From: Bacteroides acidifaciens
Lineage (GTDB): Bacteria > Bacteroidota > Bacteroidia > Bacteroidales > Bacteroidaceae
Assembly: GCF_024623065.1 (NCBI RefSeq)
Contig: NZ_JANJZR010000015.1
Coordinates: 1-64,000 of the forward strand
Direction: 5' to 3'
DNA length: 64,000 nt
Below, piece by piece: positions 27,475 to 35,916 of this stretch (positions are counted from its first letter, which is position 1; each line of letters starts with the position of its first letter). Position numbers and translations under genes: made by a program. The notes below the pieces were generated by a model, which ran no database searches, was not told the DNA's origin, and was given only the letters and a program-made list of their open reading frames with translations.

Positions 27475-27878
27475 TATGTCCGACAAAGTGCGGCCCGTTT
27501 CCTTTTATAACAGAACCGTCAGTCGGTCCTCTTTCCAGGATATCCCTACGTACATTCCGCTCTATGGAGCGGTGTACCCATTTTTACATTCTTTACTTTC
27601 CCTCTGTTTTATTTTCACCGTACCTGTTCCCCCCATATTCCATTCCAGAAGCCCGGTTATTTTCTCTGCAAAGTTCGATTGCCGGCTGTCAGCCCTGTCA
27701 AGTACCACTTACGCTTGCCACTGGAAAATCTTCCTCTCCGACATATCGGGAGCGTATTTTCCGTGTCCTCCTTGCCTGGACCTGCCACCAATCCTCCGGG
27801 CAGAAAAATAATCAGCCTTCGGTACAGAAATGTATCGGAGGGAAAACAAAAAAAATTAATCTTAAAAATTGAAATGAT
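27475..27878. other. non-coding leader before the gene at 27879
   Basis: About 400 bp, pyrimidine-rich on the plus strand, with no convincing gene; the small frames crossing it lack coding character. GCAAAGTTC at 27667-27675 is a degenerate version of the reverse -7 box seen in the other leaders. Confidence 0.45.
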
Positions 27879-28193
27879 ATGACATTCAGAGAATTTATGC
27901 AAGAGAACGGGTACGAGTTGCAAACAACCTTTTGGAATGATTTTTCAATAGCCGACCGATTTGGTCTTTCGGCCGTTCAAGACACGTTCAACCGTGCTTT
28001 CGAGGAGTGGAAAGAAAACTACAAGTATCTCACCGAGTTGGTACTGGTGCTCAATCACAAGATATGGCAGTATCATGAAAAAAGGTCAGATTATGCAACG
28101 CTCTACAACACCCTCTACATACAGGCTGACCAGTATGCAGCGGAGAACCTGAAAGATGAAGAACTAAGCTATTTCTATGATGTTACGGATTAG
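27879..28193 (+). CDS. conserved element protein, unknown function
   Basis: 104 aa, helical: MTFREFMQENGYELQTTFWNDFSIADRFG, then DTFNRAFEEWKENYKYLTELVLVLNHKIW, and an ending YFYDVTD. This pattern is widespread as a stand-alone protein in Bacteroidetes elements and phages, but I know of no assigned function. Single-gene cassette with its own leader and a hairpin terminator at 28242. Confidence 0.7.
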   Translation: MTFREFMQENGYELQTTFWNDFSIADRFGLSAVQDTFNRAFEEWKENYKYLTELVLVLNHKIWQYHEKRSDYATLYNTLYIQADQYAAENLKDEELSYFYDVTD

Positions 28194-28241
28194 CGAAGTC
28201 AGAACACGGTAATTACCGAACAGAAAAAGCACTCTCAAACA

Positions 28242-28276
28242 AATACTGCAACCGTCCCAGTGATGGCTGCAGTATT
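28242..28276 (+). terminator. terminator hairpin
   Basis: AATACTGCA / TGCAGTATT stem, followed by CGTTATTG. Similar in style to the hairpin at 27436. Confidence 0.7.
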
Positions 28277-28279
28277 CGT

Positions 28280-28673
28280 TATTGAATGGCCGGAGTGCCA
28301 AACCGTTCTCTTTTATATGTCCCGGCAGACGGCTATCCCTCTTTTCTAACTGGTCACATTCCCTTTTTTATCTTCAGTAATCCATCCCTTATATCTATTT
28401 CCACCCTTCGTTTTTCTCTTTTCTGTCCTTCATCCTGTCACCGGTTTGGTTTTATCAGATGCAAAAGTCGGCTGTCGCACTTGATCCGGTGGCTTGAAGT
28501 GTATTTTCTGCAAAATTCTTCCTTCCTGCACAAGAGTAATTTGGCAGGAAAAGCCACCGCATGAAGTTATCCCGACAACCGTGTACCGCATCCATAAAAC
28601 CCCAAAGCGGCTCAGGAGACAAAGAACTGATAAAGGGGAAATAAAAAGTATTAACCAATTAAAAAACAGAATC
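28280..28673. other. non-coding leader before the YubB-like pseudogene
   Basis: About 390 bp, pyrimidine-rich, without a gene. It begins with an Ile/Ser-poor stretch CTCTTTTATATGTCCCGGCA that resembles the start of the leader at 27481 (CCTTTTATAAC), hinting at common origin. The short frames crossing it lack conserved character. Confidence 0.45.
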
Positions 28674-29354
28674 ATGCCTAATCACGTGACAAACCGTTTA
28701 GAAATAATAGCGGACAACGAAACAGTACAGAAAGTAATGAATTTCCTGAAAGGGGTAAACGAGGAGGACGGTACGCCTTGCCACATCGACTTCAACAAGA
28801 TTATCCCCATGCCCAAAGAACTGTTGATTGAAGCGTCCAGCAGTGGAAAACTGGGAATGGAGTATCTCACTGCAATGCAGCGGAAGCCGTTATATACACA
28901 GGATGACTTGGCAACCATTCAACGGGTGGAAGAACTGCAGGAAAAATACAGAAAAGAGATGTTGCAGCTTGGAGCGTCGTATCTGAGCAATCTGGAAAAA
29001 TACGGTTATCCTACTTGGTACGAGTGGTCTATTGCCACTTGGGGCACAAAATAGAATGCCTATGACCAATATCTTGAAGAGCCGAACATCCTATGGTTTA
29101 ATACGGCTTGGGAGAGCGTGCCGCTACTTATTCAAAAACTCTCCGAGGTATTCCCAGAGGTTGAGTTGCACTATGCCTATGCAGATGAAAACTTGGGGTT
29201 CAATGTGGGCAGAGGGATTATACAAAATGGTGAAATCGACATGACAATACCCGATGGCGGAAGCAACGAAGCCTTTGAAATCATGTTCTTTGTAAAACCG
29301 GACATGGAGGAATACTTTGAACTGACGGACGAAGGTTACAAGTGGATAGCCTAA
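28674..29354 (+). pseudogene. YubB/DUF1281 ferredoxin-like-domain protein interrupted by in-frame TAG
   Basis: The ATG at 28674 begins MPNHVTNRLEI, the usual start of DUF1281/YubB-type proteins found on mobile elements. At codon 127 (29052-29054) the sequence reads W-G-T-K-TAG-N-A-Y-D, and the same frame then continues open for 100 codons to TAA at 29354. The family block is WGTKWNAYD, so TAG has replaced the Trp codon TGG by one base change. The rest of the frame is intact (227 codons including both stops), so this looks like a recent nonsense mutation or a sequencing error. A second, intact member lies at 51666. Confidence 0.85.
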
Positions 29355-29377
29355 ACTTCCAATACCGGTAACAACCG

Positions 29378-29450
29378 AAGCGGATTCAGGATACACGGAT
29401 GATAAGTGTGTCCTGAATCTGTTGCTGGAGTCATCCGCTTATATCTTTTT
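29378..29450 (+). terminator. nested terminator hairpin
   Basis: Outer stem AAGCGGAT / ATCCGCTT and inner stem GATTCAGGA / TCCTGAATC, followed by ATATCTTTTTTGG. Confidence 0.7.
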
Positions 29451-29607
29451 TGGATGTTTCTTTTATACCCATCTACCCATGCCGTTTCCCTTTGTACAGA
29501 CCCTATAAATAAATACCGCAACACATCCCTCAAAGATGGTTACGGTATTCATTATTTGACAATCGGAACACTGTTTCACAGACGGTTTTCCAACAGTCTT
29601 GTTCTTT

Positions 29608-29889
29608 TTATTTTCCCTCTTTTACTGCCTCAAGAAACGTTTTTGCAGGTTTGAACGCAGGGACGGAGTGAGCCGGAATCACGATAGTCGTGTTCTTTGA
29701 TATATTCCGGGCAACCTTTTTCGCCCGCTTTTTGATGATGAAACTGCCGAACCCGCGTAGGAATACCTCGTTTCCTGCGACCACCGAATCTTTCACGGTT
29801 TCCATAAATGCCTCCACGACGGTCATAGCAACCGCCTTTTCCACTCCGGTCTGCTGTGCAATCCGGGCTACAATATCCGCTTTTGTCAT
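29608..29889 (-). CDS. HU-family DNA-binding protein
   Basis: 93 aa, full HU/IHF length. Family signatures: VEAFMETVKDSV, the GNEVFLRGFGSF beta arm base, and KNTTIVIPAHSVPAFKPAKTF with the Pro at the arm tip region. It bends DNA as a dimer and on conjugative elements probably aids relaxosome, integrase or partition complexes. It lies on the minus strand, opposite to the cassettes on its left, and starts the maintenance block. Confidence 0.93.
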   Translation of the reverse strand: MTKADIVARIAQQTGVEKAVAMTVVEAFMETVKDSVVAGNEVFLRGFGSFIIKKRAKKVARNISKNTTIVIPAHSVPAFKPAKTFLEAVKEGK

Positions 29890-30088
29890 ACTGCCAGAAA
29901 TTTTTAAGTTATGAATTTTGTGTTAAGGTAATAATTATCACTTTATCTTCCATAGGTTGAAATTCCGAAAATTTACATCCGAACGGAACAGGAACTCCCG
30001 GACAAACACTGGTAGCTCCCGAAAACTTACAGAAAACACCCGATTCCATGCGGATTCCCTCGGTCCGCCATACCGCCGAGCCTACCTG

Positions 30089-30190
30089 TTACTCATCTCG
30101 CTTGTAGTCACTCTTACTGAAGCCGCCGAACACCCCTTTGAGGATTTTTCCCACGACCCAGAACACAGCGATTATCACTATTAATTCCAT
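30089..30190 (-). CDS. 33-aa single-helix membrane protein
   Basis: ATG at 30190 opens MELIVIIAVFWVVGKILKGVFGGF followed by a charged tail SKSDYKRDE and a TAA. The hydrophobic helix with basic C-terminus is a typical tiny membrane protein. It lies between HU and the partition genes on the same strand. The clean composition and position support it, but nothing is known of such a family to me. Confidence 0.5.
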   Translation of the reverse strand: MELIVIIAVFWVVGKILKGVFGGFSKSDYKRDE

Positions 30191-30252
30191 ACTGCTATAT
30201 ATTTTTATTTAATCATATATTTAATGAAATATGTAATTACACAATTAAATAA

Positions 30253-30267
30253 TTATATAATTACATA
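30253..30267. repeat. AT-rich partition-type iteron, copy 1 (TTATATAATTACATA)
   Basis: Near-palindromic TTATATAATTACATA just behind the RHH-like gene. Three related copies lie at 31389-31403, 31420-31435 and 31541-31554, upstream of parA. Together they flank the par operon and could be binding sites for ParA's partner protein. Confidence 0.55.
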
Positions 30268-30283
30268 CTTATATATTTTTGGA

Positions 30284-30652
30284 TTACAGCTCATTGAGCC
30301 TGTCCTCATTCTCTTCGATATAGGTCATGATAATGGCAGCTGCCAAAGACCGCAACGGAATGTTACGACTCGCATTGACGCGAATAAGCTCCAGTTTCTT
30401 CTTGACCTCTTTGGGCAGCCAGATGGCGATGCCTTGCTCGTTGATGCCGGTGTACCTGGCGAGGTTCTCCTCGAAGGCCTTCTTGCCGCCGCGACGTGGC
30501 TTACCCGTTTTCTTCGGCGTTTCCGAGATTTCGTTTGCATTCTCGGTTACGGCCTCTGTGTCGTTTCCGGAAGCGGTTATACCGCGAACAATGTCATCAA
30601 GCCCCATGCTTGCCAGTGGATTGTCTATCGTCGGTCTGTTGTTTTTTGCCAT
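30284..30652 (-). CDS. ParA-partner protein, RHH-like C-terminus
   Basis: 122 aa. A disordered, charged N-terminal half (to about residue 65) is followed by a C-terminal RHH-like segment: GIAIWLPKEVKKKLELIRVNASRNIPLRSLAAAIIMTYIEEN. It starts 5 bp behind parA, in the ParB position of a two-gene partition operon. The DUF3408 family of Bacteroides elements occupies the same place and looks similar. It probably binds the AT-rich palindromes around the operon, an inference from position. Confidence 0.75.
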   Translation of the reverse strand: MAKNNRPTIDNPLASMGLDDIVRGITASGNDTEAVTENANEISETPKKTGKPRRGGKKAFEENLARYTGINEQGIAIWLPKEVKKKLELIRVNASRNIPLRSLAAAIIMTYIEENEDRLNEL

Positions 30653-30657
30653 AGTAC

Positions 30658-31314
30658 CTATTCGTTAAGATGAAGTGTCTCGATGATTTTGTCGAATGAA
30701 GGTTCGACTGCCGAGAGCTGGTTTTTCTCCAGTGGGTACAAGGTGGTATATCGTTTGACGGCCACGCTCTGCTTTACCGTCGGTATGACTGTACCAACCA
30801 ATCCCAGGAACTCGGTGGTCTGTGCCCTTTGGCGTAACTCTTCCGATTTCTTCTCGGACGTGTTGATACGGTTTGGTATGAACACGAGGTCTGCCGCTGA
30901 CACGGTTTTCAGTGCCTTGACGAAGATACCCGTCGCGTCCACTGTGTCCGCATCGAACGAAACGGGAATGATGGCCGTGTCCGCCGACTTGTAGATGTAT
31001 TCCAGATTGCGGTCATTCAAATTACCCGGGCAGTCTATGAGGACAACTCCCGGCACCTCTTTCAGTTTGCCCATGACGCGTTCAAGAAGCTCCCTGTTTG
31101 CTGTATCCAGCAAGTCCACGTTCCACGGGACCTGTACTTCCGGTGCTACATCCTTCTCGCGCTTCCTGTGACGGTACAATGACGCCTGCAAATCCGCATC
31201 GATTGCCATGACGGGGTAGCCCCGTTCAGCCAGATAACTTGCAAACAGCGCACATAGTGTTGTCTTTCCGACGCCCCCTTTGATGTTGCTGAATATGATG
31301 ATTTTGTTCTTCAT
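30658..31314 (-). CDS. ParA-family ATPase
   Basis: 218 aa with the deviant Walker A K12-G-G-V-G-K17-T-T, A' motif VVLIDCPGNL and the AIDADLQAS region. The length and lack of an N-terminal HTH fit small type Ib-like ParA proteins. It probably drives segregation of the excised circular element or placement of the transfer apparatus. Promoter box TATCTTTGC at 31347 on the same strand and a palindromic site cluster upstream suggest autoregulation. Confidence 0.93.
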   Translation of the reverse strand: MKNKIIIFSNIKGGVGKTTLCALFASYLAERGYPVMAIDADLQASLYRHRKREKDVAPEVQVPWNVDLLDTANRELLERVMGKLKEVPGVVLIDCPGNLNDRNLEYIYKSADTAIIPVSFDADTVDATGIFVKALKTVSAADLVFIPNRINTSEKKSEELRQRAQTTEFLGLVGTVIPTVKQSVAVKRYTTLYPLEKNQLSAVEPSFDKIIETLHLNE

Positions 31315-31346
31315 CGCTCTATGTTTTCTTTAATTATTTTCCTTTT

Positions 31347-31355
31347 GCAAAGATA
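31347..31355 (-). promoter_or_regulatory. -7 box of the parA operon
   Basis: Reads TATCTTTGC on the minus strand, a perfect TAnnTTTGC box, 32 nt before the parA start codon and just downstream of the AT-rich palindromes at 31389-31435. Confidence 0.65.
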
Positions 31356-31388
31356 CGGATTTCCATCCATTCCGCCAAGGGAAAGCGG

Positions 31389-31554
31389 TATATAATTATA
31401 TATTTGTTATCTTATTGAATTATATAATTATATAAGACATAAACATAACTAATAGCTCGGATAATCAATGTGATAACAAACGTATAAAAGACAATCCGTA
31501 CACCATCTTGACGATAATGTACGGATTGTAGTTATTATATTATATAATTATGTA
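31389..31554. repeat. AT-rich palindromic iterons upstream of parA (three copies)
   Basis: TATATAATTATATAT at 31389-31403, the perfect palindrome TTATATAATTATATAA at 31420-31435, and TATATAATTATGTA at 31541-31554. They form a series with the copy at 30253. All lie within or at the edges of the parA operon and have a spacing of tens to about a hundred nt. They are candidate partner-protein binding sites (parS-like) or operators. Confidence 0.6.
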
Positions 31555-31625
31555 GTTACATAAATGAAAAGAACACGTCCGCTTGGAAATCGGCATTGCC
31601 GACATGAACCATGCTTGCGCCCCGC

Positions 31626-32282
31626 TTAGTCAGACAGTTCTTCCTCAAGACCGTCATCTCCTTTCTTTTTCCTTTTTCCCAGAGGACCGCTGAACTTGCC
31701 CCGGTTGAGATTTACCTTGTACTTGTTGAGAATGCGGAACACCGAACTTCGGCTGTTATAACCGCTCACGGCAAGGATGGAATCAATCGAATGACCGTTG
31801 TTGTACATATCCACGATGGTATTTTCCCGGTCTTTCTGATCCATGGCCTTTACCGCTTTTGTCCGCGCCCCTATGTTCTGTTGCAGTTGCATGGCATGGG
31901 CGGACGAGTTACGCAACACCGTTACCTCCTCGGCAAGTCCCCCCAGCATGTTCAGCACATCGACAGCCGTCGTCTCGGGGAACATCTTGCCTGCTGAATC
32001 TATCCTGTCATGGATGGAGATAATACGCACTACCTTGATACGGCAGAACTCGATGAACGATGCCAGCTCGCGCGTTCCCCGCACGGCATTGCTGAATTTG
32101 GATACCACAATTTCGTCGCCACGTTCGAGCTTGGAGATAAGCTGCTTCCATTGAGGTCGAAGCGACTCGTGTTCAACTGATTCCTCTACTATCTGTATGC
32201 ACCCGTGCTGTTGCATCCACTCTCTGTCCGCGTCGAATCCCTCATAAAGATCCGCCTTGAATATATAACCAACTTTTGCCAT
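31626..32282 (-). CDS. serine-recombinase homologue lacking the catalytic serine
   Basis: 218 aa with the resolvase/invertase layout: N-terminal domain (about 1-120), long helix, and C-terminal HTH (NGHSIDSILAVSGYNSRSSVFRILNKY). Aligned with gamma-delta resolvase, the block YARVS is YIFKA, so R8 is F8 and the nucleophile S10 is A10. KLDRLGR is KFSNAVR, so the D67 and R68 equivalents are Ser and Asn. R45- and R71-equivalents remain. It should bind DNA but not cut it, and may act as a regulator or an architectural protein. It lies upstream of parA with its own -7 box at 32310. Confidence 0.85.
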   Translation of the reverse strand: MAKVGYIFKADLYEGFDADREWMQQHGCIQIVEESVEHESLRPQWKQLISKLERGDEIVVSKFSNAVRGTRELASFIEFCRIKVVRIISIHDRIDSAGKMFPETTAVDVLNMLGGLAEEVTVLRNSSAHAMQLQQNIGARTKAVKAMDQKDRENTIVDMYNNGHSIDSILAVSGYNSRSSVFRILNKYKVNLNRGKFSGPLGKRKKKGDDGLEEELSD

Positions 32283-32309
32283 ACCATCTATATTGCTATG
32301 CTAACAAGT

Positions 32310-32318
32310 GCAAATGTA
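32310..32318 (-). promoter_or_regulatory. -7 box of the recombinase-like gene
   Basis: Reads TACATTTGC on the minus strand, a perfect TAnnTTTGC box 27 nt before the start codon at 32282. Confidence 0.6.
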
Positions 32319-32485
32319 AGAGTTTTATTTCATCTAATATCATACTTTGGTTGAAAAAATGAACTTTGCCACTTTTTTGACCGCTTTTTCTTCACTTGTT
32401 TTCACTGAAAATCATACTATTAAGTATGATATTGAAAAATAATCAAAAAACGGAACAGGGTGATAGATGTCTTGAAAATAATACA

Positions 32486-32494
32486 TAGATTTGC
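32486..32494 (+). promoter_or_regulatory. -7 box of the plus-strand mobilization block
   Basis: TAGATTTGC is a perfect TAnnTTTGC box. A transcript starting near 32501 would leave almost no leader before the ATG at 32504 but a normal one before the ATG at 32528. Confidence 0.55.
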
Positions 32495-32527
32495 GGTTAA
32501 AATATGAAATTAAAATATGATTTATAT

Positions 32528-33565
32528 ATGTCATACTTAAAAATTGCACTTTCCGCTATCGGAATATATGCCATACCAGTTGCCGTTTTCACCTTGACAT
32601 CATGCGGCGGAGGAAGCGGAAAGTCATACGACGAAGCCAAAGACACCCCTGCCGGAACATACAGAGAATACCTGTCCGAACTACGAACACAGGACAGGCT
32701 CTCTTTTGAAGGTTTGACGGCACGTCTCGGGCAATGGCAGACGGTCAGGGATTCCGTGTCCGCACATATCCGACGGGACACGCTGTGGCGTTCCCACACC
32801 GATATGCGCAAAGAATGTCTCTTGCTGCACGATTCCATCCGTATGGAATTTTCCCGGCTGGCGCTGTCGAGACCGCGCACCTATAAAGAGGTGCTGGCAC
32901 TTAAAGAGCACTTCTCTCCATACGCCGAAGACGGGGAGCTGCATCGCTCTGCGCAGGAAATACAACCGTTTTTCGCCTCGCTGGACAGCCGCATGGCATA
33001 CCGGGGTGGCAAAGAACAACTTTTGTCGGCGTACCGCACGCTTCTCTCCGAGACACAGCGCAAGGGCATACACGGACACAGCGACCTTACCCGGTTCATC
33101 GGAAAGGAAGATGCCCTTTTCCGTGCTTTCCTTGCACGCCTGAACGATTACGACGACATGGACCTGTCCGACATCACCCGCGATACGGAAAAATGCTGCG
33201 CCGAGGTGTTCCGTGCCGCCGAGCGGCAGGAAATCACCTATAAGGAAGCCATGCTCTACATGGCCATGCGCACCAACCGGCGGGTGATACAGAATGTACA
33301 GGCCTGCCTTGACGGAATACACCGGGGCGAGGTTACCACACCCCGACAAGCCCATGCCTTTATCTGGATGATTCTCCAGCCATACGCCTCGCTGGACGGT
33401 TTCTGCCTGGCACTGCTTTCACCCCGTGAAAAGGAGGTGCTTGACAGGATGGCGACGGAAACGCCCGGTGCTTTCAGCACTTTGCGTAAAATCCTGTCCT
33501 CGGAGAACGACAGGCTGGAAGAATTGCCCGGTATGCTTATCGAAATCCACATCGCCACGCTATAA
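32528..33565 (+). CDS. element-borne lipoprotein, unknown function
   Basis: The frame opens at 32504, but the ATG at 32528 gives the better signal peptide (MSYLKIALSAIGIYAIPVAVFTLTSC, lipid Cys26), so 345 aa. The mature protein is helical and charged with no recognised domain. Its GC-rich codon use matches the surrounding element. It heads a run of plus-strand genes through the relaxase and OmpA-like protein, so an envelope role in mating or exclusion is possible but not shown. Confidence 0.75.
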   Translation: MSYLKIALSAIGIYAIPVAVFTLTSCGGGSGKSYDEAKDTPAGTYREYLSELRTQDRLSFEGLTARLGQWQTVRDSVSAHIRRDTLWRSHTDMRKECLLLHDSIRMEFSRLALSRPRTYKEVLALKEHFSPYAEDGELHRSAQEIQPFFASLDSRMAYRGGKEQLLSAYRTLLSETQRKGIHGHSDLTRFIGKEDALFRAFLARLNDYDDMDLSDITRDTEKCCAEVFRAAERQEITYKEAMLYMAMRTNRRVIQNVQACLDGIHRGEVTTPRQAHAFIWMILQPYASLDGFCLALLSPREKEVLDRMATETPGAFSTLRKILSSENDRLEELPGMLIEIHIATL

Positions 33566-33591
33566 AAACAAAGTCTAACAAAATACATGAT

Positions 33592-34044
33592 ATGATTATG
33601 CTACGACATTTTCTGGACGACTTCATGGCGTCCGTTCCCCTGCAGTTGCCCCGGCTGCTTAACATTACGACAATGGAAGAGCCGAAGTTCTACGGCGACT
33701 ACGTGTTGCTCACGTTCCCGTTACGCGATCCTTACGATTTGGAAGAGGTGATGGATATGTTTGAGGATGATATGGAGCTAATCACGCTTTACCATCACAT
33801 CCCAGGCGGATCTGGTAATTTCGGACACAGTACCTGCGCTTATTCAAACCCCGCATTCGGACAGATGTTTAAAATCAATGCCAGGACGGAGGCGGATGGC
33901 AAGGTGCGTCATATCACCGCGACTGTCTATGATTCGCTGGAAATGATGTACGGCGACCTCTGCCTTGACCTGAAACTGCACTCCAAGAACGGGCATTTCA
34001 AGTACAAGAAAGACCATGCGGATGTCCTGATTGATTTCTTTTGA
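33592..34044 (+). CDS. conserved element protein, unknown function
   Basis: 150 aa, soluble, mixed alpha/beta: MIMLRHFLDDFMASVP, GDYVLLTFPLRDPYDLEEVMDMFEDD, and a C-terminal GDLCLDLKLHSKNGHFKYKKDHADVLIDFF. An ATG two codons in (33598) is an alternative start. I do not recognise the family. It overlaps or nearly touches the next gene, so they are co-translated. Confidence 0.6.
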   Translation: MIMLRHFLDDFMASVPLQLPRLLNITTMEEPKFYGDYVLLTFPLRDPYDLEEVMDMFEDDMELITLYHHIPGGSGNFGHSTCAYSNPAFGQMFKINARTEADGKVRHITATVYDSLEMMYGDLCLDLKLHSKNGHFKYKKDHADVLIDFF

Positions 34045-34055
34045 AACACCGGGCC

Positions 34056-34451
34056 ATGCGAAATACGATATACCGGCAGCTGGTATTCTGCATCGACACG
34101 TACCGTACATGGATAGAGGTCGCCGACGACAGTCTCTACAAGGAACATGTCATCAAGAGACGCACCCGTACCGACTACCTCGTTTCCCGCACGCTGGTAC
34201 TGCGTGCCTACAAGGACAATGCTCCATACGACAAGGGCATGACGTGGATGGTTCCCGAACACGAACTGGACAAGGCTTTGGCCACCTACCGAAAGCAGGA
34301 CGCCTCGTTCAAGACCCGTATCAAGAAAGGCGACAGCTACCTCTCGGCAAGAGATGCCGAAGCCATTATCCGGCTGGCCACCTACGGCGTTATCCGGCTT
34401 GAACTTGTGGTCCGGCCACTTAACATATTCTCAAACTCATATTATCTATGA
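34056..34451 (+). CDS. conserved element protein, basic, unknown function
   Basis: 131 aa from the ATG at 34056; a TTG at 34041 would add five residues and overlap the previous stop. It is strongly basic (RRTRTDYLVSRTLVLRAYK, KTRIKKGDSYLSARDAE) and might bind nucleic acid. The last codons overlap the start of the next gene (ATGACTTGG at 34448), which points to coupled translation. Confidence 0.6.
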   Translation: MRNTIYRQLVFCIDTYRTWIEVADDSLYKEHVIKRRTRTDYLVSRTLVLRAYKDNAPYDKGMTWMVPEHELDKALATYRKQDASFKTRIKKGDSYLSARDAEAIIRLATYGVIRLELVVRPLNIFSNSYYL

Positions 34452-35047
34452 CTTGGATTATACTGCAATTCCTGTTTCTCGCCATGCCTGTCGCCATAAC
34501 ATCGGCATTGTACAAGAGCAACCGTCGTTTCATGGACAGATTCTACGAGAGAATGGTCCGCAACGAAAAGGCCCGCAAACTCCACACGTGGGTACTGCTC
34601 ACCGTGCTGCTCCTGTACCACTATGTATATACGAACGGACACCCCGGTGATTTCGGTATCGTGTTCTCGACCATTGTATGTGCCGCATTGGCCTCTCACA
34701 GACGGACGGACCGCTGGCTGCGCTACCTGCTCGACCGGCCGCGTGCGTTCGCCATCTACGCGCTCGTGGCAGTGGTCATCGTCGGCATACCGCATCTGCA
34801 CACGCTGGCCGTTACCATCTCCTTCGTTCTTCTGGCAGCCTTGTTCTATCCTTCCGTGCGGGTAATGTCCGAATGGAAGGAAAACGACATGGATAAGATT
34901 TTCAATTGGGTTGAGCACCCCGAGACATTTGCCGAAAGCTATCACGACAATCATCACGTAATGTTGCCGCACGAAGCGGACAACGACAACTTGATAAACC
35001 CGAACAATTTTCACAATGACAAATCATCAAAAAAAGAATCAAAATGA
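34448..35047 (+). CDS. inner-membrane protein of the mobilization block
   Basis: 199 aa with about four hydrophobic helices (residues 2-20, 46-62, 65-83, 99-131) and a soluble acidic C-terminal tail (DMDKIFNWVEHPETFAES...). No family recognised. It overlaps neighbours by 4 bp on both sides, so it belongs to the operon that includes the HTH protein and relaxase. Confidence 0.65.
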   Translation: MTWIILQFLFLAMPVAITSALYKSNRRFMDRFYERMVRNEKARKLHTWVLLTVLLLYHYVYTNGHPGDFGIVFSTIVCAALASHRRTDRWLRYLLDRPRAFAIYALVAVVIVGIPHLHTLAVTISFVLLAALFYPSVRVMSEWKENDMDKIFNWVEHPETFAESYHDNHHVMLPHEADNDNLINPNNFHNDKSSKKESK

Positions 35048-35916
35048 AAAATGGAAATGAAATGCCGGCCTCCATACTGGCAAACGTAGAGGTTTTCGAC
35101 TACCTCAAGGAAAAAGTCGGCGAGCGAAAGACAAGGACGGAAGCCTACGCGGACCTTCTGGATAAATCGCTGGCAGGTTTCGTATCACCTTTTTTAAGAA
35201 AGCAGGACTATGAACTCCGTCCATGCCAGTGTCATGTAACTGTTTCCGACCTCGCCTCGGAGTGGCGCTGGCACCGCGCTACCGTCCGCTCGTTTCTGGA
35301 CACGCTCGAAGCGCTCGGACAGTTGGAACGCACCCGGCTGACGAAAAGCGTCATCATAACCATGCCCTTGCAAACCGGACATCCTGCGGATTCACGCAAT
35401 GTACAGGAAACACCCGGCCTTGCCGACCAACTGCGTGCGGTATTGTCCGACTGGGTAATCGGCAAAGCGGAACTCGATGACATCGGATACGAGTGCGAGC
35501 GGCTCGTCCGTCAGGCGATGACCGAGACAGGCGTACCCGGCATTTGCCCGAAACCGGACAACTCCTCCTCTGTCAATTTGGCCGCGAGTGATGACGAACG
35601 GGCCGTAAAAATCTGCACGACCGCTTTGGGGTGTATTTCCCATGCCGCCATGCAGCGGGCGCTACGCAAGCGAAGGTTCGACAACGGTTCGGAATTTTTG
35701 GAAGACTTCCGTACCCGCTTCGACGGAGACTGGACGGGCATCGTTGAAATTTCGAGATTGCTCGCCAAGTATATTCTCGATCCCGAAGCGGAGGAAGACA
35801 ATCTCGACGATGACGACAAGGAGATTTTCGATGCGCTTTCCAAGCCTTTCATGGCGCTCGCCGCGAGGGCACAGGAAGCGGCGTATCAGACCGGAGACCG
35901 CAAACCGAATGTATAA
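35044..35916 (+). CDS. winged-helix (HTH) protein upstream of the relaxase
   Basis: 290 aa. The central part has an HTH-like block CHVTVSDLASEWRWHRATVRSFLDTLEALGQLERTRLTKSVIITM, where a recognition helix (HRATVRSFLDTLE) is followed by a wing. The C-terminal half is acidic (EEDNLDDDDKEIFDALSK). In this position, directly before the oriT-like region and the relaxase, it probably acts as a regulator or accessory protein of mobilization (MobB-like role). Its function is inferred from position. Confidence 0.7.
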   Translation: MKNGNEMPASILANVEVFDYLKEKVGERKTRTEAYADLLDKSLAGFVSPFLRKQDYELRPCQCHVTVSDLASEWRWHRATVRSFLDTLEALGQLERTRLTKSVIITMPLQTGHPADSRNVQETPGLADQLRAVLSDWVIGKAELDDIGYECERLVRQAMTETGVPGICPKPDNSSSVNLAASDDERAVKICTTALGCISHAAMQRALRKRRFDNGSEFLEDFRTRFDGDWTGIVEISRLLAKYILDPEAEEDNLDDDDKEIFDALSKPFMALAARAQEAAYQTGDRKPNV

